Source of the DNA: Methylocystis sp. SC2
GTDB lineage: Bacteria; Pseudomonadota; Alphaproteobacteria; Rhizobiales; Beijerinckiaceae
Reading direction: 5' to 3'
Length of the DNA: 64,000 nt
Assembly (NCBI RefSeq): GCF_000304315.1
Contig: NC_018485.1
Coordinates: 2,884,501-2,948,500, forward strand
The position numbers and the translations under genes were made by a program. The notes beneath the pieces were generated by a model. The model was not told the origin of the DNA. It did not search any database and saw nothing but the letters and a program-made list of their open reading frames with translations. Below, one piece after another: positions 16,631 through 25,654 of this stretch (positions are counted from its first letter, which is position 1; every line of letters starts with the position of its first letter).

Positions 16631-17893
16631 ATGAAAAAGTTCGTCAAGCTCGCCGCGATTGGCGCGGCGGCGGCTGTGGCGGCGACCCTGGGAGCTGTTG
16701 CTCCTGCGTCGGCGCACGGCGAAAAGTCTCAGCAGGCGTTTCTTCGGATGCGCACGTTGAACTGGTATGACGTTCAGTGGTCGAAGACGACGGTGAACGT
16801 CAATGAAGAGATGGTGCTGTCGGGCAAGATCCATGTGTTCTCGGCCTGGCCGCAAGCGGTCGCCAATCCGCGCGTGTCGTTCCTGAACGCCGGCGAGCCC
16901 GGTCCGGTTCTGGTGCGCACGGCGCAGTTCATCGGCGAGCAGTTTGCGCCGCGTTCGGTGTCGCTTGTTCCTGGCAACGACTACGCCTTCTCCATCAACC
17001 TTCGCGGACGTCGCGCGGGCCGTTGGCACGTTCATGCGCAGATCAACGTCGAGGGCGGCGGTCCGATCATCGGCCCCGGCCAGTGGATCGAGATCAAGGG
17101 CGACATGAAGGACTTCACCGATCCGGTGACGTTGCTTGACGGCTCGACGGTCGACCTCGAGACCTACGGCATCAGCCGCGTTTATGCGTGGCATCTGCCG
17201 TGGCTTGCGGTCGGCGCGGCGTGGATCCTGTTCTGGTTCGTGCGCAAGGGCATCATCGCTTCGTATCTCCGTGTCGCCACCGGCAAGGTTGACGAGCAGG
17301 TGACCGACGACGACAAGCGGATTGGCGCGATTGTGCTGGCGTTGACCATTCTGGCGACGATCGTCGGCTACGCCGTGACCAACTCGACCTTCCCGCGCAC
17401 GATCCCGCTGCAGGCGGGCTTGCAGAAGCCTCTGACGCCGCTCGTTACGGACGGCACGGCGGGCGTCGGCAAGGAGCGCGTGACGAGCGAGCTGAACGGC
17501 GGCGTCTACAAGGTTCCTGGCCGTGAGCTGACGATCAACGTCAAGGTCACGAACTCGACCTCCGAGCCGCTTCGCCTTGGCGAATATACGGCGGCCGGCC
17601 TGCGCTTCCTGAACCCTGACGTGTTCACGACGAAGCCCGACTTCCCGGACTATCTGTTGGCGGACCGCGGTCTGTCGACGGACCCGACGCCGATCGCGCC
17701 GGGCGAGACGAAGGAAATCGCCGTGAAGGTGCAGGACGCGCGTTGGGACATCGAGCGTCTGTCTGACCTGGCTTACGACACCGACAGCCAGATCGGCGGC
17801 CTCTTGATGTTCTTCTCGCCGACGGGTCGCCGCTTTGCGGCCGAAATCGGCGGACCGGTCATTCCGAAGTTCGTCGCCGGCGACATGCCCTAA
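16631..17893 (+). CDS. pmoB: Particulate methane monooxygenase subunit B
   Basis: A 420-residue subunit with two periplasmic cupredoxin-like domains and two membrane helices (LPWLAVGAAWILFWFV and IGAIVLALTILATIVGYAV). The signal peptide ends APASA, leaving His29 at the mature N-terminus. Together with His133 and His135 (RWHVHAQ) it forms the CuB site. ATG 16631 follows GGGAGGTTTATCG, whereas the longer upstream frame is not coding. The gene ends the operon and is followed 26 bases later by a strong terminator. Confidence 0.97.
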   Translation: MKKFVKLAAIGAAAAVAATLGAVAPASAHGEKSQQAFLRMRTLNWYDVQWSKTTVNVNEEMVLSGKIHVFSAWPQAVANPRVSFLNAGEPGPVLVRTAQFIGEQFAPRSVSLVPGNDYAFSINLRGRRAGRWHVHAQINVEGGGPIIGPGQWIEIKGDMKDFTDPVTLLDGSTVDLETYGISRVYAWHLPWLAVGAAWILFWFVRKGIIASYLRVATGKVDEQVTDDDKRIGAIVLALTILATIVGYAVTNSTFPRTIPLQAGLQKPLTPLVTDGTAGVGKERVTSELNGGVYKVPGRELTINVKVTNSTSEPLRLGEYTAAGLRFLNPDVFTTKPDFPDYLLADRGLSTDPTPIAPGETKEIAVKVQDARWDIERLSDLAYDTDSQIGGLLMFFSPTGRRFAAEIGGPVIPKFVAGDMP

Positions 17894-17919
17894 GCGATAC
17901 TGACGAATTGAAACAACAG

Positions 17920-17946
17920 CCCCCGGCCCAAAAGGCCGGGGGTTTT
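17920..17946 (+). terminator. Rho-independent terminator of pmoCAB
   Basis: A perfect 9-base stem CCCCCGGCC (17920-17928) and GGCCGGGGG (17934-17942), with loop CAAAA, is followed by TTTT. It lies 26 bases after the pmoB stop, and would close the pmo transcript. Confidence 0.92.
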
Positions 17947-18208
17947 CGTTTGCGGCCGACCCGCCCCGATCGTCGAGCGGCGTTCGCCGCGCCCAGAAAA
18001 ATCCCGCGCAGGGCGAACATGCGCGGCCTTGGCGCCGTGACGCTTCTATTTCTCTGTTTCTACTGGCGCTTGTTTCATCACGCGACGCTCACTATAAAAT
18101 ACGGGGTTAAGGCTGCCTCGTGACCGGCGGAGCATTGGAGCGCCGCCCGGGAGGCCGCGCCCCTTCCACCGCCTCGGCATTGCGCCTGAGGAGCCCACGG
18201 CGAACACG

Positions 18209-19171
18209 ATGTCAGACCTCTCCGAAGTCTTTCGCGCCGGCGCGGCGAACGCCTGGATTTTTGCGCCGAGCGCGGTGGCCTTGGGCGCGCTGCACGGACT
18301 CGAGCCGGGCCACTCTAAAACGATGATGGCGGCGTTCATCGTCGCGGTGCGCGGCACTGTGGCGCAAGCGGTGCTGCTCGGCGTCGCGGCGACAATTTCC
18401 CATACGGCGATCGTCTGGGCCGTGGCGCTGACCGGGCTTTATCTCGGCGCGCAATTGAACGTCGAGGCGAACGAGCCCTATCTGCAGATTGTCTCCGGCG
18501 CGTTGATCATCGGCGTCGCGCTCTGGATGATGTGGCGAAGCTGGCGCGATATCGCCGCCAAAGGCGCCGTGACGGCGTCTGCGCGCGAAAGCGGGCTGCT
18601 TCCGGCCGGCGCCGGCGCCGCGCATGGCCACGCGCACGACGGAGACCATGTTCACGGGCATGTTAACGGGCATGTCCATGCGCATGTCCATGACGATGTT
18701 CACGACGATGTTCACGCCCATGACCGCGGCGTGCCGCATAGCCATCAGGAAGAGGCATTCGAGAGCGAACTCCTCGACGTCGATCCCACCGTCTACGCCG
18801 ACGCGCATGAGCGCGAACATGCGTTGGATATCGAGCGGCGCTTCGCCAGTCGGCGGGTGACGACCGGACAGATCATTCTCTTCGGCCTGACCGGCGGGCT
18901 CATCCCCTGTCCCGCATCGATCACCGTGCTGCTGCTCTGCCTGCAGGTCGGCCGCATCGGGCTCGGCGCGCTGCTCGTGCTCTGCTTCAGCGTCGGTCTG
19001 GCGCTGACCCTCGTGCTCGTCGGGGTGGCGGCGGCGCTCGGCATGCGTCACGCCGCGTCGCGCTGGCCGGGATTGGAGGCGCTGGCGGCCCGCGCCCCCT
19101 ATGTTTCAGGCGCGATCGTCGCCGCGGTCGGCGCCTATACGATCGCCATGGGCGCAGCCGCGCTGGGGTAG
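18209..19171 (+). CDS. NicO-family nickel/cobalt exporter (RcnA-like)
   Basis: A 320-residue inner membrane protein with the NicO/RcnA arrangement. The early metal motif GALHGLEPGHSKTMMAA is followed by a long His/Asp-rich cytoplasmic loop (about residues 135-180, including HGHAHDGDHVHGHVNGHVHA). The second half has GLTGGLIPCPASITVLLLC and further helices. RcnA exports Ni and Co; the His-rich loop probably binds metal. It lies 315 bases after pmoB beyond the terminator, so it has its own transcript. A second NicO protein is at 28829-29833. Confidence 0.88.
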   Translation: MSDLSEVFRAGAANAWIFAPSAVALGALHGLEPGHSKTMMAAFIVAVRGTVAQAVLLGVAATISHTAIVWAVALTGLYLGAQLNVEANEPYLQIVSGALIIGVALWMMWRSWRDIAAKGAVTASARESGLLPAGAGAAHGHAHDGDHVHGHVNGHVHAHVHDDVHDDVHAHDRGVPHSHQEEAFESELLDVDPTVYADAHEREHALDIERRFASRRVTTGQIILFGLTGGLIPCPASITVLLLCLQVGRIGLGALLVLCFSVGLALTLVLVGVAAALGMRHAASRWPGLEALAARAPYVSGAIVAAVGAYTIAMGAAALG

Positions 19172-19173
19172 CG

Positions 19174-20061
19174 TTATTTGCCGAGGTGAAACGCCGACTT
19201 CGTCACCTTCGCGCTGATCGGCGCGTCGAGGAAAAAGTCGAGCACAGCGTCGACCCTCGGATCGACGGCGTAGGTCGAGAAGTCGGTCATGCCTTCTTCC
19301 GCCAGAACGCCGACGTCGATGAAGAAATTGCCGCTGCAGCTCTTTGCGGGACGAATGAGAATGGCGTGCGCGGCGTCCGCCACGATCTCGGGCTTTCGCG
19401 ACCGGCGCAGCAGTTCGTCGCCGCCCAGAAGATTGCCGACGGCGGCCGTGGCGATCGCGGTCTCCGGCCACAGCGAATTCGCCGCGACGCCGTCGGCGGC
19501 GAGATCGCGCGCGAGGCCGAGCGTCACCAGGCTCATGCCATATTTCGACATTGTGTAGGCGAGGTTGGGCGAGAACCACTTCGGGTTCAGATCCAGCGGC
19601 GGCGACAGCGTGAGAATGTGCGGATTGGCGGATCGGCGCAGATGCGGCAGCGCCGCCTTGCAGCACAGATAGGTCCCGCGCGCGTTGATCTGATGCATCA
19701 GATCGAATCGCTTCATATCGAGCGCGTCTATCCCGCGCAGATCGATGGCGCTGGCGTTATTGACGAGAATGTCGATACCGCCGAAGCAGGACACGGCCTG
19801 ACTGACCGCCGCTTCGACCTGATCGTCGAAGCGAATGTCGCAGGGCACGGCGAGCGCCTGTCCGCCCGCCGCTTCGATCTCCGCCGCCGCTGTGTAGATC
19901 GTGCCGGGAATTCTCGGGTTTTCGGTCACGCTCTTCGCCGCGACGACGACATTCGCGCCGTCGCGCGCGGCGCGCATTGCGATGGCGAGTCCAATTCCTC
20001 GGCTCGCGCCGGTGATGAAGAGCGTCTTGCCGGCGAGCGAGCGCGTCATTGCAGGCGTCAT
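19174..20061 (-). CDS. Short-chain dehydrogenase/reductase, HSDL2-like
   Basis: A 295-residue SDR with the cofactor motif TGASRGIG (residues 17-24), the NNAS motif (residues 110-113) and the active-site YTMSK. The insertion AKSVTENPRIPGTIYTAAAE after the second strand and the HILTLSPPLDLNPKWF segment resemble the HSDL2-type group, which may act on fatty or steroid-like substrates; the substrate here is unknown. It ends only three bases from the convergent rcnA-like gene and follows copA in the same direction, 43 bases apart. A second start candidate is ATG 20049. Confidence 0.75.
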   Translation of the reverse strand: MTPAMTRSLAGKTLFITGASRGIGLAIAMRAARDGANVVVAAKSVTENPRIPGTIYTAAAEIEAAGGQALAVPCDIRFDDQVEAAVSQAVSCFGGIDILVNNASAIDLRGIDALDMKRFDLMHQINARGTYLCCKAALPHLRRSANPHILTLSPPLDLNPKWFSPNLAYTMSKYGMSLVTLGLARDLAADGVAANSLWPETAIATAAVGNLLGGDELLRRSRKPEIVADAAHAILIRPAKSCSGNFFIDVGVLAEEGMTDFSTYAVDPRVDAVLDFFLDAPISAKVTKSAFHLGK

Positions 20062-20104
20062 GCCGCGCCCGCGCCGTCAGTCGTCCTTGAAAGCGCGCGC
20101 CGCC

Positions 20105-20308
20105 TCACGCGGCGACCTGCGCCGGATAACCCGCTTCGGTGATCGCCTTGGCGAGCGCCTGCGCGTCCTTGGGCGCGGGCGTGACGTCGACCTTGCCGGT
20201 GGCGAGATCGACCTTCACGTCGGCGTTCGGCTCGACGGCCTGCACCGCCTTGGTGACATGCTTCACGCACATATTGCAGGTCATGTCTTGTACATTGAAC
20301 GTTGTCAT
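20105..20308 (-). CDS. Possible free CopZ-like copper chaperone made from within copA
   Basis: The last 67 codons of copA, beginning at the in-frame ATG 20308, code for a complete HMA domain ([20 protein letters not shown] at its start). AAGGAGG with a five-base spacing lies exactly in front of that ATG. Ribosomes could therefore start here and make a soluble copper chaperone in addition to the full pump. In E. coli a chaperone is also made from copA, by a frameshift. This is inference from the sequence, with no expression evidence. Confidence 0.35.
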   Translation of the reverse strand: MTTFNVQDMTCNMCVKHVTKAVQAVEPNADVKVDLATGKVDVTPAPKDAQALAKAITEAGYPAQVAA

Positions 20309-22858
20309 TGCTTCCTCCTTGAATTCCCTTTGCGCCGCTTCCGTTTCGATCGGCGTCGCCTGCGGGCCGTAGTCGGCGACGGCGATGACCGGAGCCTTGA
20401 AACGGCGCAGGCGCAACGCATTGGTCAGCACGAAAACACTCGACAGCGCCATGGCCGCCGCGCCGAACATCGGCGAGAGCAGCATGCCGTTGACGGGATA
20501 GAGCGCGCCCGCCGCGACCGGTATGAGCACGACGTTATAGCCGAAGGCCCAGAACAGATTCTGCTGGATGTTGCGCATCGTCGCGCGCGAGATCGCCAGC
20601 GCCGCCGGCACCTTGGCGAGATCGCCCGACATCAGCACCACGTCGGCGGCTTCGATCGCGATGTCGGTGCCCGTGCCGATGGCGATGCCGGCGTCGGCGG
20701 CGGCGAGGGCCGGCGCGTCATTCACGCCGTCGCCGACGAAGGCGATTTTGTTGGCCTCGCGCAGGCGTTCGAGCGTCGCGACTTTTCCGTCCGGCAACAC
20801 GCCCGCGACCACCTCGTCAATGCCGAGTCTCGCGGCGATGGCTTTCGCCGTGCGCGCGTCGTCGCCGGTGATCATCGCGGTTTTGACGCCGAGCGCATGA
20901 ATCGCGTCGATCGCGGCGCGGCTCGTCGGCTTCAGATCGTCGGCGACGGAGAGTATGGCGCCCAGCTTCCCGTCGACCGCGACGTAAAGCGGCGTCTTGC
21001 CTTCCTCGGCGAGTCTCTGGGAGTCCGGCGCGAAGGGCGAAGCGTCGAGGCCAAGCGTCGCCATGAAGCGCTCGGCGCCGATGGCGACGGTCTTGCGATC
21101 GACGATTCCCGTGACCCCCATGCCCGCCACGGATTTGAACTCGGCGCAGGGCGAAAGCGAAAGGTCAGCGGCCTTGGCGGCGACGACCAGCGCCGCGCCG
21201 ACGGGGTGTTCGGACTGCGCCTCGACGCTCGCGGCGAGCCGCAGCAACTCCTTCTCCTGCTGGCCGGGCGTCGCGACGAGATCGGTCAGGCGCGGCTTGC
21301 CATAGGTCAGCGTGCCGGTCTTGTCGAAGGCGATGAGGCTGACGTCGCGCAGCGTCTGCAGGGCTTCGCCCTTGCGAAACAGCACGCCGAGCTCCGCCGC
21401 CCGGCCCGTTCCCGTCATGATCGCCGCTGGCGTCGCCAAGCCCATGGCGCAGGGACAGGCGATGATGAGCACGGCGACCGCGTTGACCAGCGCGTAAGTG
21501 AGGCTCGGCTCCGGTCCGATCAGCATCCAGACGACGAAGGTCAGCGCCGCGACGGCGAAGACCGCCGGAACGAAGACGGCGGTGACGCGATCGACCATCG
21601 CCTGGATCGGCAGCTTGGCGCCCTGCGCCTGCTCGACCATGCGGATGATGCCGGCGAGCGTCGTATCCGCGCCGACGCGAGTGGCGCGAAAGGAGAAGGC
21701 GCCGGAGCCGTTGACGGTCGCGCCGGTGACGGCGGCGCCCGGCCGCTTGGCGACCGGCGTCGGCTCGCCGGTGACCATCGACTCATCGACATGGGACGAG
21801 CCCTGCGTGACGACCCCGTCGGTCGGAATGCGCTCGCCCGGCCGCACCAGAACGATATCGCCGACGCGGACGTCGTCGATATCGACGTCGACGGTGGCGC
21901 CGTCGCGCTCGACGCGGGCGGTTTTCGGCTGAAGCCGCGCCAGCGCGCGGATCGCCTCCGACGTGCGGCCCTTGGCGCGCGCCTCGAGATAGCGGCCAAA
22001 CAGGATCAGCGTGACGATGACGACCGCCGCCTCATAATAGACATGCGCCGAGCCGGCCGGCAGCACCTGGGGCGTGAAGGTCGCAACGGCCGAGTAGAGA
22101 TAGGCGCTGAGCGTGCCGGTGGCGACGAGCGCGTTCATGTCGGGCTGGCGCCGCAACAGCGACGGAATTCCCTTGAGGAAGAACACAAGGCCCGGCCCAA
22201 ACAGCACGACGCTGGCGAGCAGGAAGGAAATCTCGTGGATCCTCGCCTCGCCGATCACGCTCATCGTCCAGTGATGGACGGCGGGGATGAGATGTCCGCC
22301 CATTTCGACTGCGAAGACCGGCGCCGTCAGGACAGCGGCGACGATGAGGCGGAAGCGCAGTGCGCGCATCTCCTCCTCGCGTCGCATCCTCTCGCGATCG
22401 GCGCCGCCGGAATCGGATTCGATGGCTCGCGGCTCATAGCCGGCTTGTGAAATCGCCCGGCGCAGGCGGTCGGTCAGGCCAGGCCCGGCGAGCGCGCGCA
22501 CGGTGGCGCGTTCTGTCGCGAGATTGACCTTTGCCTCGATCACGCCTGGAACGGCGCTGAGCGCCTTTTCGACATGCGAGACGCAGGAGGCGCAGGTCAT
22601 GCCGCCGACGCCAATCTCGATCGTCTCGACCACCGCCTCGTAGCCCGCATCCGAGACCGAATTGACGAGTTGCGTGAGACTCGCCCCCGGCGCCAGCGAA
22701 ACCTCCGCCCGTTCGGTCGCGAGATTGACGCTGGCGGCGTTAACGCCCGGCGTATGCGCAAGCGCTTTTTCGACATGCGATACGCAGGAGGCGCAGGTCA
22801 TGCCCCGCACGGTGAAGTCGAGGCGTTCGCCGCCCGGTAATGGAGTTTGAGCGTTCAT
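20105..22858 (-). CDS. copA: Copper-exporting P1B-type ATPase with N- and C-terminal metal-binding domains
   Basis: A 917-residue Cu(I) pump that removes copper from the cytoplasm. Two N-terminal HMA domains carry GMTCASC (Cys22/25 and Cys89/92). The ATPase core has the membrane CPC motif ([13 protein letters not shown]), the TGE loop ([12 protein letters not shown]), the phosphorylated Asp in [14 protein letters not shown] and [16 protein letters not shown]. Unusually, a third HMA domain is fused at the C-terminus (residues 851-917, DMTCNMC with Cys861/864), preceded by a perfect internal ribosome-binding site. ATG 22858 follows GAGGCGGC. Copper homeostasis is expected in a pMMO organism. 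Confidence 0.93.
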   Translation of the reverse strand: MNAQTPLPGGERLDFTVRGMTCASCVSHVEKALAHTPGVNAASVNLATERAEVSLAPGASLTQLVNSVSDAGYEAVVETIEIGVGGMTCASCVSHVEKALSAVPGVIEAKVNLATERATVRALAGPGLTDRLRRAISQAGYEPRAIESDSGGADRERMRREEEMRALRFRLIVAAVLTAPVFAVEMGGHLIPAVHHWTMSVIGEARIHEISFLLASVVLFGPGLVFFLKGIPSLLRRQPDMNALVATGTLSAYLYSAVATFTPQVLPAGSAHVYYEAAVVIVTLILFGRYLEARAKGRTSEAIRALARLQPKTARVERDGATVDVDIDDVRVGDIVLVRPGERIPTDGVVTQGSSHVDESMVTGEPTPVAKRPGAAVTGATVNGSGAFSFRATRVGADTTLAGIIRMVEQAQGAKLPIQAMVDRVTAVFVPAVFAVAALTFVVWMLIGPEPSLTYALVNAVAVLIIACPCAMGLATPAAIMTGTGRAAELGVLFRKGEALQTLRDVSLIAFDKTGTLTYGKPRLTDLVATPGQQEKELLRLAASVEAQSEHPVGAALVVAAKAADLSLSPCAEFKSVAGMGVTGIVDRKTVAIGAERFMATLGLDASPFAPDSQRLAEEGKTPLYVAVDGKLGAILSVADDLKPTSRAAIDAIHALGVKTAMITGDDARTAKAIAARLGIDEVVAGVLPDGKVATLERLREANKIAFVGDGVNDAPALAAADAGIAIGTGTDIAIEAADVVLMSGDLAKVPAALAISRATMRNIQQNLFWAFGYNVVLIPVAAGALYPVNGMLLSPMFGAAAMALSSVFVLTNALRLRRFKAPVIAVADYGPQATPIETEAAQREFKEEAMTTFNVQDMTCNMCVKHVTKAVQAVEPNADVKVDLATGKVDVTPAPKDAQALAKAITEAGYPAQVAA
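20311..20320 (-). promoter_or_regulatory. Internal Shine-Dalgarno site inside copA
   Basis: On the minus strand this reads AAGGAGGAAG, an ideal ribosome site with its core five bases from ATG 20308. It encodes Lys-Glu-Glu of the linker before the C-terminal HMA domain, so either it is a functional internal start or a fossil of a once separate chaperone gene. Confidence 0.5.
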
Positions 22859-22896
22859 GCTTGCCGCCTCATTCGCAACGCCCTCAGCGCATCAGT

Positions 22897-23382
22897 TTAA
22901 AGCCACCGCCGCGTGCGCGCCACATAGGACCGGTAGTCGTCGCCAAATTTCCCAAGAAGATGCCGCTCTTCGGGCTCGATCGCCAGCTTCGTCAGTCCAA
23001 AAACGAGAACAGGCGTCAACAACAGCGTGAAGGGCGAGCCGAGGAACAGACCAAGCCCAAAGATCAGGGCGACATGCGACACATAGATCGGATTGCGCGA
23101 AAAGCGGAACGGCCCCTCGGTGACGAGAAAGGACGCGGCGCGATGCGGCATGATCGTCGTCTGATGGCGCGAGAGGATGCGAAAGCACCAGACGTCATTG
23201 GCCAACGCGAGGACGGCGATCGCTGCGCCGGCGAGCTGCGGCAGCGGGGAGGACGCGCGGTCAACGAGCGACGCCCCTGTCGCGGCGTCGAGCGCGAGCC
23301 CGGCCGCCAGGGTCATCGCCATCAGGACCGGCGGCCAGGGAATCTGGGAAGGGGGCGCGCTTGCGCCGATCTGCGCGTTCAT
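22897..23382 (-). CDS. Isoprenylcysteine carboxyl methyltransferase-family membrane protein
   Basis: A 161-residue membrane protein with four or so helices. The conserved segment VTEGPFRFSRNPIYVSHV (residues 88-105) and the C-terminal EPEERHLLGKFGDDYRSYV are the ICMT/PEMT signature around the S-adenosylmethionine site. Bacterial members methylate small lipids or are uncharacterised; the substrate is unknown. It lies upstream of copA in the same direction, with 38 bases between its stop and the copA start, so the two may be cotranscribed. Confidence 0.8.
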   Translation of the reverse strand: MNAQIGASAPPSQIPWPPVLMAMTLAAGLALDAATGASLVDRASSPLPQLAGAAIAVLALANDVWCFRILSRHQTTIMPHRAASFLVTEGPFRFSRNPIYVSHVALIFGLGLFLGSPFTLLLTPVLVFGLTKLAIEPEERHLLGKFGDDYRSYVARTRRWL

Positions 23383-23526
23383 CGCGGCTCCTATCGGTGG
23401 GAACGCTTCTCTTTAGATCGCGGTTGCGGGCGCGCGTTTCAAGTGCGCAGTTGTCAAGGGCGGCTTGACGGCGGTCCTGCAGGCTGTCAGGATCAGCTTG
23501 ACACCTCAACGTCCGGGACATGCGAA

Positions 23527-23871
23527 ATGCTGGCGTTGCCCAAACGTAAGCTGCGCTGCTCATTCTGCAAGAAGTCGGAGACCCAGGTCGCGCGGCTCAT
23601 CGGCGGGGCCGCCGGCGGATTTATCTGCGAAGATTGCGTCGGGGTCTGCAACACGATCCTTGACGCCGCGCCTTCGCCGTTCAAAAGCTGGGACGATCTC
23701 ACCGACGAGCAGCTGTTGACGTCGATCAAGGCGAGCGAGGCCAGCGTGGCGGCGCTGCATTCGCTGATTCACGCGCAAGTCGCGGCGCTTCGCAAACGCG
23801 AGGTGAGCTGGACGGCGATCGGCAAGGCCCTGGGCGTTTCCCGACAGGCCGCCTGGGAGCGTTTCTCCTGA
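23527..23871 (+). CDS. Small ClpX-type zinc-finger protein with helix-turn-helix
   Basis: A 114-residue protein. The N-terminal CSFCKKSETQVARLIGG, then FICEDCVGVCN, is the four-cysteine zinc finger (Cys11/14/34/37) found at the start of ClpX, but no ATPase domain follows. The C-terminal VSWTAIGKALGVSRQAAWERF is a helix-turn-helix. A zinc-dimerised DNA-binding regulator is the natural reading; targets are unknown. It ends 17 bases before bioF in the same direction, so it may be cotranscribed and could regulate biotin genes, which is inference. ATG 23527 begins the domain directly. Confidence 0.7.
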   Translation: MLALPKRKLRCSFCKKSETQVARLIGGAAGGFICEDCVGVCNTILDAAPSPFKSWDDLTDEQLLTSIKASEASVAALHSLIHAQVAALRKREVSWTAIGKALGVSRQAAWERFS

Positions 23872-23888
23872 TAGAGGATCGATCCTTC

Positions 23889-25022
23889 ATGCTCGAGCGC
23901 TATGCGCAGGATCTAGCGAGCCTCGCCGCGCGCGGCAGGCTGCGCGCGCTCGCTTCGCGCGTCGGGATGGATTTCGCGTCGAATGACTATCTGGCTTTGG
24001 CCGAGTCGCCGGAACTCGCCGCGGCCGTGACGACGGCGCTCGCGCGCGGCGTTCCCGTCGGCGCCGGCGGTTCGCGGCTGTTGCGCGGCAATCATCCGGA
24101 GCATGAAGCGCTGGAAGAGGAAGCGGCGCGCTTTTTTGGCGCGGAAAGCGCGCTCTATTTCAGCGCCGGCTTTACCGCCAACGAAGCGCTGCTCTCGACC
24201 GCGCCGCAGCGCGAAGACCTCATCCTCTATGACGCGCTCGCGCACGCCAGCGCCCATGAAGGCATGCGATTGGCGCGCGCCCCGAATGTGAAGTTCGCCC
24301 ATAATGACGTCGGCGCCGCGGAGGAGGCGATCCGCGCCTGGCGCGAAAAGGGCGGCCGCGGGCGCGTCTGGATCGTGGTCGAGAGCCTTTACAGCATGGA
24401 CGGCGACAAAGCGCCGCTCGACGATCTCTTTGCGCTCGCCGAGCGAAACGAAGCCTTCCTGCTGATCGACGAGGCGCATGCGACGGGCGTCTATGGACCG
24501 GGCGGGCGTGGACTCGCCGCGCGCTTTGAAGGCGCGGAGAACATCGTCACTTTGCATACATGCGGCAAAGCGCTGGGAGTCGCCGGCGGTTTGCTCTGCC
24601 TGCCGCGCATGTTGCGCGACTTCATGATCAACCGCTGTCGGCCTTTGATTTTCGCCACGGCGCCTTCGCCCCTCATCGCCGCTAGCGTGCGCGCGGCGCT
24701 CAAGATCATCGAAGCGGCCGACGATCGGCGCGCCGAGCTGATGTCGCGCATCGATGTCGCCGGCGCCGAGCTGCGGCGGCTCTGCGCGATCGAAGCTTCG
24801 GGCAGCCAGATCCAGCCGATCATCGTCGGCGCCGATGTTCGCGCCACCACGCTTGCATCGCGTCTGCAGGCGCATGGCTATGACATTCGCGCCATTCGTC
24901 CGCCAACGGTGCCGAACGGCTCTGCGCGCTTGCGCATCGCCTTGACGCTCAACGTGAGCGATGATGACGTCGCGCGCATGATCGCGCATCTTGGCGAAGA
25001 GCTCGCGAGGCTCGAACCATGA
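23889..25022 (+). CDS. bioF: 8-amino-7-oxononanoate synthase
   Basis: A 377-residue PLP enzyme that condenses pimeloyl-thioester with alanine in biotin synthesis. GSRLLRGNHPEHEALEEEAA, ESLYSMDGDKAPL, DEAHATGVYGPGGRG and the lysine-bearing HTCGKALGVAGG place it in the alpha-oxoamine synthase family. The genomic position before bioD and bioA settles BioF over related synthases. The stop overlaps the bioD start by four bases, giving translational coupling. Confidence 0.93.
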   Translation: MLERYAQDLASLAARGRLRALASRVGMDFASNDYLALAESPELAAAVTTALARGVPVGAGGSRLLRGNHPEHEALEEEAARFFGAESALYFSAGFTANEALLSTAPQREDLILYDALAHASAHEGMRLARAPNVKFAHNDVGAAEEAIRAWREKGGRGRVWIVVESLYSMDGDKAPLDDLFALAERNEAFLLIDEAHATGVYGPGGRGLAARFEGAENIVTLHTCGKALGVAGGLLCLPRMLRDFMINRCRPLIFATAPSPLIAASVRAALKIIEAADDRRAELMSRIDVAGAELRRLCAIEASGSQIQPIIVGADVRATTLASRLQAHGYDIRAIRPPTVPNGSARLRIALTLNVSDDDVARMIAHLGEELARLEP

Positions 25023-25654
25023 AGCGCCGCTTCGTGATCGTGGGAACGGACACCGGCGTCGGCAAGACCGTCGTCTCGGCCGCGATCGTCGGCGCGCTCG
25101 ACGCCTATTATTGGAAGCCGGTGCAGTCGGGCCTCGATGGCGAGACGGACTCGCAGATCGTCGCGCGTCTTTCCGGCGCGCCGGCCGCGCATATCTTTCC
25201 CGAAGCCTGGCGGCTGCGTCGACCGGCCTCGCCGCATCTTGCCGCGCGCGACGAGGGCGTCGAGATCGACGCCGCCGCGCTGAATCCGCCGCCATGCGAC
25301 GGTCCTCTCGTCATAGAGACGGCCGGCGGCGTGCTGACGCCGCTCAGCGATCGCGCATTGACCATCGACGTGCTCGAACGCTGGCGCCTGCCTGTCATAC
25401 TCGTCGCGCGCACGCGCCTCGGCACGATCAATCACAGCCTGCTCACGCTCGAAGCCTTGCGCAGGCGCGCTATTCCGGTAACGGGAATCATCTTCTGCGG
25501 CGACGCCGACGCCGATGCACAACATTCGATCGAGAGGATCGGCGGCGCGCGCATTCTCGGCCGTCTGCCGAAGGTCGATCCTTTGAATAAAAAGACGCTC
25601 GGCGCGGCGTTTAACGCCGCAATCGCGCGCGACGCCTTCGGGAGCGGCGCGTGA
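25019..25654 (+). CDS. bioD: Dethiobiotin synthetase
   Basis: A 211-residue ATP-dependent enzyme that closes the ureido ring of dethiobiotin. The P-loop GTDTGVGKT (residues 9-17), YYWKPVQSGLDGETD and the VIETAGGVLTPL segment are typical. The ATG overlaps the stop of bioF by four bases, and its own stop overlaps the bioA GTG by four bases. Cytoplasmic. Confidence 0.94.
   Translation: MKRRFVIVGTDTGVGKTVVSAAIVGALDAYYWKPVQSGLDGETDSQIVARLSGAPAAHIFPEAWRLRRPASPHLAARDEGVEIDAAALNPPPCDGPLVIETAGGVLTPLSDRALTIDVLERWRLPVILVARTRLGTINHSLLTLEALRRRAIPVTGIIFCGDADADAQHSIERIGGARILGRLPKVDPLNKKTLGAAFNAAIARDAFGSGA

Noticed and set aside
19901..22450. An 849-codon open frame antisense to copA
   Set aside because: It is rich in Arg, Asp, Gly and His with no domain and lies wholly opposite a clear ATPase gene; GC-rich coding DNA gives such frames by chance.
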